20,950 nucleotides of DNA from JARKQH01 sp964631605. GTDB lineage: Bacteria > Verrucomicrobiota > Verrucomicrobiia > Limisphaerales > UBA8199. The stretch covers positions 1 to 20,950 of the forward strand of contig CAZVYG010000086.1 of the NCBI GenBank assembly GCA_964631605.1, in the 5' to 3' direction. Position 1 is the first letter of the stretch. Each line of letters begins with the position of its first letter. Below, in pieces: positions 15,273 to 20,950 of the stretch. The translations under genes and the position numbers were made by a program. Under the pieces are notes generated by a model. The model did no database searches. It was not told the DNA's origin and saw only the letters and a program-made list of their open reading frames with translations.

Positions 15273-16634
15273 TCACACCTTCAAATACTGTTTCGGGAAT
15301 TTCCACGGCGCGCGGTACTTCGGCACCGCCAGCCGCGACGCCTCCGAGTCCCCGACAATCCACTCCTTGTTCGGGTCGAACCGGATCGAGCGCCCGAGCT
15401 TGAGCGACAGCAGGCTCAGCACAATCGGGATGTCCACGCGCACATGGTAGTTGGGATTGCAGCTCGGCGGTTGGCGCGACTTGATGCAGTCCAGCCACTC
15501 CCGCTCATGGCCCGGCGAAGGCGGGATGGATTTGGGCGGCTCGACACAGTCCTTCATCTTGTCCCCTTCCGGCACGATCTTGTATTGGCCGTAATTGGCG
15601 TAAAGGGTGCCGTTGGCTCCATGGAAATAGATGCCCAGCCGCCGCTGCGGTTTGGGCTCGCCATGCAAATCAAATCCGTAGCTGTTCGTCAGCGACGACA
15701 TCCACGTCATCGTCAGCTTCGGGTATTGCCACAGCACCTCGTGGTGATCGTAGGCATCCCCGTCGTCCTTCAGGAAATATCGGCCGCCGCTCGAACTGGT
15801 GACCAGGGGGTAGCCCAGGTCCAGCGCCCACACCGGCAAATCAATGATGTGAGGCGCCATGCCCGGCGTCCACCCCCCGCTGTACGCCATCCACGAGCCG
15901 TGGTTGTAGGAATCGCGCGCCAGGATCCGGTTGAACCGGCACAGCGGCGCGGGGCCGCACCAGAAATCCCAGTCCAGGCCCAGCGACTCCGCCGTTTGGC
16001 TGTCCTTCACCGTGCCCACCCCGTCCGGGTGCTGGTTCATCACATTGAAGGTGCGCACCGTTCCGATCGGCCCCAGGTTCCCGGACCGGATCATCTCGAC
16101 CACGCGCCGATAGTTTTCACTGGCATGAATCTGCGTTCCGACCTGGCAAATCCGCCGGTGCCGGTTCACCGCGTTGCGCACCGCCAGGCTTTCCCCCAGG
16201 TGCAACGTCATCGGTTTTTGCAGATAAAGGTCTTTGCCCGCCTCGCAGGCCGCAATCGCCTGCAGCGCGTGCCAGTGCGGCGGCGTGGCGATGATCACCG
16301 CGTCCAGGTTCGATTGCTGCAGCATTTCGCGGTAATCTTTGTAGCCCCGGCAACTGCCCTTGAATCGTTCCGTCACCGTCTCCAGCCGCGCGTCCCACAC
16401 GTCGCAGGCGGCGGTGACCGCGACATCCGGTTCGCGGGCGCAAATGTTCAGGTTGCTGGTCCCCATGCCGCCGCAGCCAATAAGGCCCAGGTTGATTCGT
16501 TCGCTGGGCGGCGCCTTGCCCGCCCCACCCAGGGCGGAAGCGGGAATAATCGTGGGCAGCGCGAGAGCTCCGGCCGCCAATGAAGCGGTCTTGAGAAAAT
16601 CACGGCGCGTGAGGCTCGATCGGGAGGTTTTCAT
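15273..16634 (-). CDS. Tat-exported Gfo/Idh/MocA family oxidoreductase
   Basis: A 453-residue protein starting with a twin-arginine signal: SLTRRDFLKTASLAAGALAL (7-26), so it is exported folded, with its NAD(P) cofactor, to the periplasm. The Rossmann loop INLGLIGCGGMG (47-58), ACDVW (76-80), VIIATPPHWHAL (113-124) and the E-K-P position, here LQKPMT (138-143), identify the family. SGGWTPGMAPHIIDLPVWAL supplies the usual catalytic-region histidine. Members oxidise or reduce sugars, inositols or related cyclic polyols; the substrate is unknown. The glutamate of the E-K-P motif is glutamine here. Exported members of this family are numerous in Verrucomicrobiota and Planctomycetota, often beside glycan-use genes. 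It converges on the kinase-UDPGP gene with 10 bp between stops and has its own strong promoter upstream. Confidence 0.93.
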   Translation of the reverse strand: MKTSRSSLTRRDFLKTASLAAGALALPTIIPASALGGAGKAPPSERINLGLIGCGGMGTSNLNICAREPDVAVTAACDVWDARLETVTERFKGSCRGYKDYREMLQQSNLDAVIIATPPHWHALQAIAACEAGKDLYLQKPMTLHLGESLAVRNAVNRHRRICQVGTQIHASENYRRVVEMIRSGNLGPIGTVRTFNVMNQHPDGVGTVKDSQTAESLGLDWDFWCGPAPLCRFNRILARDSYNHGSWMAYSGGWTPGMAPHIIDLPVWALDLGYPLVTSSSGGRYFLKDDGDAYDHHEVLWQYPKLTMTWMSSLTNSYGFDLHGEPKPQRRLGIYFHGANGTLYANYGQYKIVPEGDKMKDCVEPPKSIPPSPGHEREWLDCIKSRQPPSCNPNYHVRVDIPIVLSLLSLKLGRSIRFDPNKEWIVGDSEASRLAVPKYRAPWKFPKQYLKV

Positions 16635-16666
16635 AACGGCGGTGGTGCTTCGAACATGCTGCCAGG

Positions 16667-16695
16667 TTGATACCGAACGAGGTTGTCGCTGTCAA
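16667..16695 (-). promoter_or_regulatory. Strong sigma70-type promoter of the oxidoreductase gene
   Basis: On the minus strand TTGACA (16690-16695, perfect) and TATCAA (16667-16672, 4/6) are separated by 17 bp. The expected start point is near 16660, giving a leader of about 26 nt to the ATG at 16634. The -35 box lies in an imperfect hairpin (GAGG..TCGC / GCGA CCTC) that might be an operator. Confidence 0.65.
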
Positions 16696-16807
16696 GCGAC
16701 CTCCGCCCCCAAACACCGGCCTGCGATCCCCATTTCACCCGGGCGCGGGCGGCCATTCTGGTCCGCTCCGGACGCGTAGAGCCGGCTTATTTTTGCGGGT
16801 GGGAAGG

Positions 16808-16850
16808 GTGTTACAGATGTATTGAACCAAAAGTGTTACCTATGTATTGA
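16808..16850. repeat. Direct repeat pair, 18 bp, period 25 bp
   Basis: GTGTTACAGATGTATTGA (16808-16825) and GTGTTACCTATGTATTGA (16833-16850) differ at two positions. Repeated GTGTTACC-TATGT-type sequences occur near the ends of some insertion sequences. This might be a relic of such an end, but no transposase lies nearby. Confidence 0.7.
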
Positions 16851-16855
16851 CTGCG

Positions 16856-17006
16856 CCCGTTTCGCCTTCCAACCTTCGCACCTTCCTACTTTCGCACTTT
16901 CACACCTCACTTTAGTCCCATAGTCCGATAGTCCGATAGTCCGATGGTCCGACAGTCCCATAGTCGAATGGTCCCGTTTCGCCTTCCAACCTTCTCACCT
17001 TCCTAC
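16856..17006. repeat. 34-bp direct repeat pair flanking a minisatellite
   Basis: The 34-bp block at 16856-16889 (starting CCCGTTTCGCCTTCCAACCT) recurs at 16973-17006 with one mismatch (G to T in CTTCGCACC/CTTCTCACC). The copies are 117 bp apart and bracket the 8-bp tandem array, which suggests duplication by recombination or slippage. Confidence 0.85.
16914..16975. repeat. 8-bp minisatellite, about 7.75 units
   Basis: The units are AGTCCCAT, AGTCCGAT (three times), GGTCCGAC, AGTCCCAT, AGTCGAAT and GGTCCC. The three central copies are identical and the outer ones have drifted, as in slippage-driven arrays. There is no coding role. Related AGTCC-type arrays may occur elsewhere in such genomes. 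Confidence 0.9.
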
Positions 17007-17071
17007 CCTCCTTTTCGTGCCTTCTTTGCCCCGCCGTTCCGCCTCTTGAAAAAAAAAGTTTTCTGAAAGTG

Positions 17072-17099
17072 TTGACATACCCCCCCCCCGTGTAAGAAT
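17072..17099 (+). promoter_or_regulatory. Promoter candidate with C10 tract in the spacer, upstream of the A-B array
   Basis: A perfect TTGACA (17072-17077) follows an A9 tract (17049-17057). Possible -10 boxes are AAGAAT (17094-17099, 16-bp spacer) or TAAGAA (17093-17098, 15-bp spacer), both weak. Ten consecutive C (17080-17089) fill the spacer. Such tracts change length by slippage and can switch promoters on and off. Confidence 0.45.
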
Positions 17100-17107
17100 G
17101 CCCTCAA

Positions 17108-17182
17108 ATGGTTGTTCCAACGACGGGTCGCGGCAGTCGCGCCTGTGGGCCTGGAACCACCCGAGCTGAGGATGCGAGATGA
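17108..17182 (+). CDS. 24-residue upstream ORF before A1, doubtful
   Basis: An ATG frame directly after the promoter candidate encodes MVVPTTGRGSRACGPGTTRA and four more residues. Its stop overlaps the A1 start (ATGA at 17179-17182), the arrangement of a coupled leader peptide. Low-complexity Arg/Gly content and no recognisable homology keep this tentative. Confidence 0.2.
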   Translation: MVVPTTGRGSRACGPGTTRAEDAR

Positions 17183-18327
17183 ACACAAGCCCCAGGCTTG
17201 TCGAGGACATGACGGAGTCGTTCAGCCGCCCGTGGTATTCGTTTTGTATCATGCCCGCTCGCGTCGGCGCGCTCATGCGCGGCTGCAGCGGGATGAAGGT
17301 TTGCGCCCAAACTCTGACGCTCAAGGGGTTCCTGGACGATGTCTCGGCCAGCCTTGTGCTTAGCCTGCCCGACACCAACGGGGTAACCAACTGCCACGCC
17401 GGGGTCATCGGCCGCGACGGCCAGTTCTGGGTCGAGGAGGTCCCGCTGGTGGCGGGGACCAACGACCTGGCCTTGACGGCCACCGACGTCTGGGGGAATA
17501 TGATGACGACAAATGTCACGGTCGTGAAAACCAGCTTTCCCCTCACCCTGGACCCGGTGCCGGTCCTCGGGATGGAATGCTGCGCGGTGGAGGACCGCGC
17601 TCCGTGGCTGGCGGCGGGGGAAATGGGGATTTACCATTACAGCCGCAATGCACAGACACGGCTGGTCCTCTTCACCGGCGGCAGGCACGGGGTTCGGCGC
17701 CGGAACCTGTTCGTGTGCACTGCCAACGCGACCGAGGTGCGGCACAAGGGGGCGACCCCGCCCTACAACGCGCCCTGGCTGCAGGGCTGGACCCGCTGGA
17801 TTGCGCCCCAGACCATCCAACTGGGCGAGCTGGGGCCGGTGGGCAGCAACGGCTTTTTGTATAAGGTCCTGCCGGACAACGAGACCCTTGATTTCACGCC
17901 ACGAGTTAAAAACAAGGAATTTTATCACTTCGGTGTCACCCAGCAAAAGCATAAGCTGTTTTTAACGGCAAACGGGCAGGTCCTCTCGCCAGATGGGCAG
18001 CTAACAGCTAAGCTCTTGGTCGGCGAAAGGGTAGACCTGTCGTCGTTCTTTGACCCCGTCTTCTCCCAGCAACCGGTTACAACATCAAAATGGACCTTGG
18101 GGGGTAAATTCATCAATGCTTTTACCGTTTGGGGGTGCCCAATTCCGGGTGAGCCCCAACCGAAGCTACCCGAGTCCGCTTATGATTTGAATTGGGGACT
18201 GACCGATTTCCGAGTATGTTCGGAGCTGCTGCACCTGAAGGATACCAGGGCCTGGTGGGGTCGACGGAAGCCCTGTGGAGTTTCAGCGAATGACCATCAA
18301 GTTGGCTTTGAATCTCGAGTTCAGTAA
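17179..18327 (+). pseudogene. A1, 5' part: Ig-like domain plus verrucomicrobial A-family protein, frameshifted
   Basis: This frame codes 382 residues. Residues about 40-125 form a bacterial Ig-like domain of the kind found in Verrucomicrobiota repeat proteins (LTLKGFLDDVSASLVLSLPD, then VPLVAGTNDLALTATDVWGN). Residues about 130-355 are a beta-rich region without a named domain (RRRNLFVCTANATEV, HKLFLTANGQVLSPD, SKWTLGGKFINAF). The first 40 residues look unlike the rest, and no signal peptide is present, so the start may be secondary or the gene 5'-truncated. After Ala-Trp-Trp at codons 358-360 (18250-18258) the frame becomes non-homologous. The real continuation is in frame 2 (18260-18997). 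Removing one G gives a 605-residue protein. DNA is GC-rich to about 17,880 and then clearly more A+T-rich, hinting at a mosaic. Function unknown. Confidence 0.75.
18257..18260 (+). other. Probable one-base insertion site (G4 run) in A1
   Basis: The bases GCCTGGTGGGGTCGAC give Ala-Trp-Trp-Gly-Arg as written. With one G fewer they give Ala-Trp-Trp-Val-Asp-Gly, which aligns with Ala-Trp-Trp-Val-Leu-Gly-Gly of A2. The length from 17179 to 18997 is one base more than a multiple of three. It is either a real mutation or a homopolymer read error. Confidence 0.7.
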
Positions 18328-18997
18328 CGGGCAGCAAGTCGTGATTGTGAGCGCCGGGAGAATTGGCGTCCATAAGCCAAGTGTGGAATGGGATCCAGCG
18401 GCTTATTTGCGGGGTGTTCCATACGGTCATCGGAGTTCATTGGGCGTGCTCTCTGTCGGTATCGGCCAGTTCTACGGTGACCCGAACATAGGCCGCCTGA
18501 ACTGGGGCGCGAAGAGCCGGCTCTTGGGCGAAGCTAGAGCGACGAAAGGCGGGATGTTCGCAACGGTTCAGCTCATCCAGAGGGAGACAAGCTGCGTATC
18601 TGAGAATTGGCTGGACTGGCGCCTCGACAATGGACTCCCGTATAACATAGTGGACTATTATGGACACCCTGAAGAGCAAGGGCTGTTTTATCGAGCTCAA
18701 ATTCGCGACTCTGATGCTCCGACGGATTACATCTCCTTTTGGACATCCTGGGGGGTCCCATTTCGTCCCGCATTCATGACGGACCAGTTTCAACAGTTCT
18801 TCATGTATCGCCCCGAGACCCCTGGCTCTATTTGGGCAACCCTGGGCGAGTCGGAGTGGAACTGGCACGGCACCGCAGTGGCGTGCGGCTCGGATCCAGG
18901 ATGGGCGTGGTATGATGGCCCATTCTTTTACCACTCGGAGGCCATTGTTCCGTCAAGCCGGTTTCCGGAGTGGCGGAATCGCAAAACGAACTTCTGA
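18275..18997 (+). pseudogene. A1, 3' part: C-terminal A-family module in shifted frame
   Basis: From the first GTG of this frame, 240 residues. The open frame extends back to the G4 run at 18257. The sequence TIKLALNLEFSNGQQVVIVS followed by GRIGVHKPSVEW parallels A2's VRLDLKLTFANGQRATIP and GKFTMLRPRVTRV. Further shared landmarks are NWLDWRLDNGLPYN versus FWLDKQEYYELPTP, and FQQFFMYRPETPGSIWATLG versus FHDFVRFTPEGSNSIAITLA with a final FPEW. The module is thus a complete homologue of A2. It could be translated alone from GTG 18275 or ATG 18290, but no ribosome site supports that. The stop TGA is followed at once by the ATG of B1. Function unknown; Trp/Tyr-rich beta structure suggests an extracellular or surface role. 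Confidence 0.75.
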
Positions 18998-19621
18998 ATG
19001 AAACTGGTTCTCATTGTCGCAGGCTGTTTAGCCGGTTTGGCCTGTCGCGCGCAACCGAGTCTTCCGGCTAATTTTATCGCGACGGAACCACGCAGCAATG
19101 TGTGCTTGATCCTTTTTCTTCAGGACTCGGACCAGGTCCTGACCAATACCCCAATAATTCCGGCGGAGACCCGGTTGGGATATACGTTCGCCTCGGCAAG
19201 CTCGACGAATTTCGATGTGTTCTGTTTGGAATGGCAATATGCCTGTTTGCTGAGCGCGCGTTCCTCTTCTGGAGCCGAGGTCAGCAAGACACGAAGGGGC
19301 CGCACCTGGGGTACCCGGTTCTTTGAGGTCAAGGCCTTTGACAGAAAGACGCTCAGCCGGGAAGGGGGAGGACGGTTTCCTTATCTTGCCGTCGCCACTC
19401 CCGATACCAGCACCTGCTTCCGTTGGTTGCCGCCCTTAAGCGAGCTCTTTGATTTCGACCAGCCGGGCCGATACACCGTCAAATTGGTTTTTCAGTGTTT
19501 CGTCAAGCCGTGGCCGCCTTCTTCGAGTGCCCCCGCGCCTTGGTTGGTGCGGTTTCCGCCGGTCACGATTCACGTGGAGAAATCGGAGGAACCCCCAAAG
19601 GGAGTGACGCGTCGTCGCTGA
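18998..19621 (+). CDS. B1: small secreted protein (Ig-like/BsuPI-like fold), possible lipoprotein
   Basis: A 207-residue protein with a signal peptide MKLVLIVAGCLAGLACRAQP. LAGLAC could be a lipobox (Cys16), otherwise cleavage is after CRA. The mature part is beta-rich. ELFDFDQPGRYTVKLVFQCF (about 148-167) followed by VRFPPVTIHVEK is the last strands of an Ig-like domain, as in intracellular proteinase inhibitor BsuPI-like proteins. The same closing pattern occurs in B2 (LLDLFEVRSNGVYSVVLTTR). The ATG directly follows the A1 stop (TGAATG), so it was translationally coupled to A1. The role is unknown; pairing with A suggests a partner or inhibitor of A. The C-terminal tail (EEPPKGVTRRR) is basic. 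Base composition is lower in G+C than in the chromosomal genes to the left. Confidence 0.75.
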   Translation: MKLVLIVAGCLAGLACRAQPSLPANFIATEPRSNVCLILFLQDSDQVLTNTPIIPAETRLGYTFASASSTNFDVFCLEWQYACLLSARSSSGAEVSKTRRGRTWGTRFFEVKAFDRKTLSREGGGRFPYLAVATPDTSTCFRWLPPLSELFDFDQPGRYTVKLVFQCFVKPWPPSSSAPAPWLVRFPPVTIHVEKSEEPPKGVTRRR

Positions 19622-19658
19622 GGCGAGAACCAATGGCCGGCATGAAAAAAAAAGAGCC

Positions 19659-20444
19659 ATGACATCGGATGAATTCGGAGAGCCGATTTATGACGGGTCG
19701 GTCAATTCCGACGGCGACCCGGGAGCGCTGAAGCTGGCCGAGCCTTGGGCGTGGTGGGTGTTAGGCGGAGAGAAGAACGTGCGCCTCGACCTGAAGCTGA
19801 CTTTTGCCAATGGGCAACGTGCCACTATCCCGGCTTGGGGAAAGTTCACAATGCTACGACCACGAGTCACCCGCGTTGTGCCACGATACCAACCCTTTGG
19901 CGGGGTGGTATCAACGCTTGGGCAGCTAAGGTTACTGAGCAACGCGATGTGGTTCGAGGTTTACATTTCCAGCACTTATCCTGGCCAGTTCGGCATTACT
20001 CAAACAATAAAGTATTTTTACTGGACAATGATACCCCCATTCGTTCCCGTCTGGTCATCAAGCCACGGCCAGTTTTGGTTGGACAAGCAGGAGTACTACG
20101 AGCTCCCCACCCCTGTAGAGTTGGCTGCAGGCTTCTATCCGACAGACGTGGAATATCCCAACTACACCAGGCTCGTGGATGCGCCCGGCCTCCAAGGTGT
20201 CATAATTGGGGTGTCTTGTGAGGCAAGCTTTCACGATTTTGTGCGGTTTACCCCCGAGGGAAGCAACAGTATTGCCATTACACTGGCGCGGGTGGACTGG
20301 TGTTGGAATTCAGTCGCCGAGCAGAATGTTGACCTGAGTTGGCACATGACGGGAGATGCTGTCACCGGGCCCGGCCTCGTTGAGGACGACGCTTTCCCCG
20401 AGTGGGAGGAGGTAAAGACCGATTTAATCACATGGGAGGAGTAA
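19659..20444 (+). CDS. A2: N-terminally truncated A-family protein
   Basis: A 261-residue protein corresponding only to the C-terminal module of A1. Homology begins at EPIYDG (A1: ESAYDL) and continues through PWAWWVLGG, LKLTFANGQRATIPAWGKF, HDFVRFTPEGSNSIAITLAR, VDWCWNSVAEQ and DDAFPEWEE. The Ig-like domain and about 330 upstream residues of A1 are absent, and there is no signal peptide. As written it would be cytoplasmic unless joined to something else. The ATG lies 37 bp after B1; an A9 tract (19645-19653) precedes it, and no good Shine-Dalgarno is present. It could be a displaced C-terminal cassette, like orphan modules in polymorphic-toxin loci, or a decaying duplicate. The TAA stop is 8 bp before the B2 ATG. 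Function unknown. Confidence 0.75.
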   Translation: MTSDEFGEPIYDGSVNSDGDPGALKLAEPWAWWVLGGEKNVRLDLKLTFANGQRATIPAWGKFTMLRPRVTRVVPRYQPFGGVVSTLGQLRLLSNAMWFEVYISSTYPGQFGITQTIKYFYWTMIPPFVPVWSSSHGQFWLDKQEYYELPTPVELAAGFYPTDVEYPNYTRLVDAPGLQGVIIGVSCEASFHDFVRFTPEGSNSIAITLARVDWCWNSVAEQNVDLSWHMTGDAVTGPGLVEDDAFPEWEEVKTDLITWEE

Positions 20445-20452
20445 CGGACGAA

Positions 20453-20950
20453 ATGAACGCGGCAAACACGGCATTGTTCTGGAACTGCCTCTGGCTGGTA
20501 GGGAGCGCGTGCCTGGCGGCGCCTGGTCTTCCGGTCGCGCGCGAGGAGGGGCGGCCCGGTGCCGCTTGCGAAACGGTAGCATGGGGCGGGACAACCAACG
20601 GGGTTCGGGTCGGTCTTAAGATGAGGTGGCGTCAGCCCCCGGAATCGCCCCTTTTTGACATTTACCTTGAGAACACCAGTTCCAACCTGATCTGGGGCCG
20701 GCAGCCGCGGCTGGAGAACAACCGCTTTGACGTTTGGTTGCTCGAGCCGTCGGGGCAGGCCCAGGCGCCGCGGAAGAATGCCCGGCCGGCGGCCCCGAAG
20801 CGGGTGATGTACGTGGGACTGCCCCCGCGGGAGCCTTCCCGAGAGGCCGAGTTTTCGCTGCTTGACTTGTTCGAGGTCCGGAGCAACGGCGTCTATTCCG
20901 TCGTGCTCACTACCCGGCTTGCCACGTCCTCGAACATGTCCAGCCTGGTC
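20453..20950 (+). CDS. B2: secreted small protein, 3'-truncated by window edge
   Basis: The ATG is preceded by GGGAGGAG (20434-20441), a good Shine-Dalgarno though 11 nt away and partly inside the A2 gene. 166 codons are open to the window end. The N-terminus (ALFWNCLWLVGSACLAAPG) is a signal peptide. The body reads GVRVGLKMRWRQPPESPLFD, IYLENTSSNLIWG, RFDVWLLEPSGQAQ and LLDLFEVRSNGVYSVVLTTR. This is the pattern of BsuPI-like or similar Ig-fold domains (ligand-free 'exported modifier' type) and is homologous to B1 at low identity. It follows A2 by 8 bp and repeats the A-then-B order. Function unknown; exported, partner of A by context. Since the stop codon is outside the window, the total length is unknown. 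Confidence 0.72.
   Translation, partial: MNAANTALFWNCLWLVGSACLAAPGLPVAREEGRPGAACETVAWGGTTNGVRVGLKMRWRQPPESPLFDIYLENTSSNLIWGRQPRLENNRFDVWLLEPSGQAQAPRKNARPAAPKRVMYVGLPPREPSREAEFSLLDLFEVRSNGVYSVVLTTRLATSSNMSSLV

Larger units (their letters stand above)
16635..17178. other. Repeat-rich intergenic region, pyrimidine-biased
   Basis: These 544 bp separate the oxidoreductase (leftward) from the A-B array (rightward). In order they hold the oxidoreductase promoter, an 18-bp direct repeat pair, a 34-bp direct repeat pair enclosing an 8-bp minisatellite, an A9 tract, a promoter candidate with a C10 tract and a 24-codon upstream frame. From about 16,856 to 17,040 the plus strand is strongly C/T-rich. 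No gene or RNA is recognised. Confidence 0.7.

Noticed and set aside
15444..16583. Plus-strand open frame of 379 codons
   Set aside because: Antisense to the Gfo/Idh/MocA oxidoreductase.
16856..17006. CRISPR array
   Set aside because: Only two 34-bp copies, and the sequence between them is itself an 8-bp tandem repeat rather than unique spacers; no cas genes.
16995..17546. Minus-strand gene over the A1 start (183 codons)
   Set aside because: It begins in the Ig-like domain of A1 and runs through homopolymers and the pyrimidine-rich intergenic region; no recognisable domain.
18250..18290. Programmed ribosomal frameshift in A1
   Set aside because: No classical slippery heptamer and no obvious downstream pseudoknot; a simple one-base insertion or read error is the simpler explanation.

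Overview
The window looks like a chromosomal piece of a high-GC member of the Verrucomicrobiota, probably near the Limisphaerales/Pedosphaera group. This is inferred from the gene families, not from any marker gene. The clues are several secreted glycoside-hydrolase-like proteins with signal peptides, a PIN-PhoH ATPase, a Tat-exported Gfo/Idh/MocA oxidoreductase, and two copies of a secreted/Ig-like family that I associate from memory with this phylum.

Layout. (1) 1-6428 (+): a compact sugar-degradation cluster. It holds the 3' end of a beta-propeller glycosidase-like gene, a secreted TIM-barrel-like protein of unknown family, the internally deleted and out-of-frame remnant of a GH30 enzyme, a full-length paralogue of the first gene, and a GH29 alpha-L-fucosidase. 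Spacings are 18 bp, a 4-bp overlap and 15 bp, with a 266-bp gap after the GH30 remnant. (2) 6465-6541 (-): tRNA-Arg(ACG) with an encoded CCA. (3) 9551-6767 (-): a run of a GST-like protein, PhoH2-type PIN-ATPase and BioD (dethiobiotin synthetase). (4) 9738-15262 (+): two tail-anchored coiled-coil proteins, then a GalU-like uridylyltransferase whose stop overlaps the start of an unusual 1114-residue fusion. The fusion carries an unrecognised helical N-terminus, a GHMP sugar-kinase-like domain and a UDPGP-family pyrophosphorylase. (5) 16634-15273 (-): Tat-exported Gfo/Idh/MocA oxidoreductase with a very good sigma70 promoter. (6) 16635-17178: a repeat-rich intergenic region with an 18-bp direct repeat, a 34-bp repeat pair flanking an 8-bp minisatellite, and a TTGACA promoter candidate whose spacer contains a C10 tract. 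(7) 17179-20950 (+): an A-B-A-B array. Large Ig-like/verrucomicrobial 'A' proteins alternate with small secreted 'B' proteins. A1 is broken by a single extra G, A2 is N-terminally truncated, and B2 runs off the window.

How the parts fit. Region 1 looks like an operon for stripping fucose and other sugars from a complex glycan, and the GH30 remnant shows that it has lost a function. Region 4 would make activated sugars: GalU gives UDP-glucose, and the fusion could phosphorylate a free sugar and convert it to a nucleotide sugar. A metabolic link between regions 1 and 4 is only inference. Region 7 is visibly more A+T-rich from about 17,890 onward, contains duplications and decay, and looks like accessory, possibly acquired, DNA. 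The two most novel items are the kinase-UDPGP fusion with its GalU partner, and the A-B array behind a possibly phase-variable promoter.
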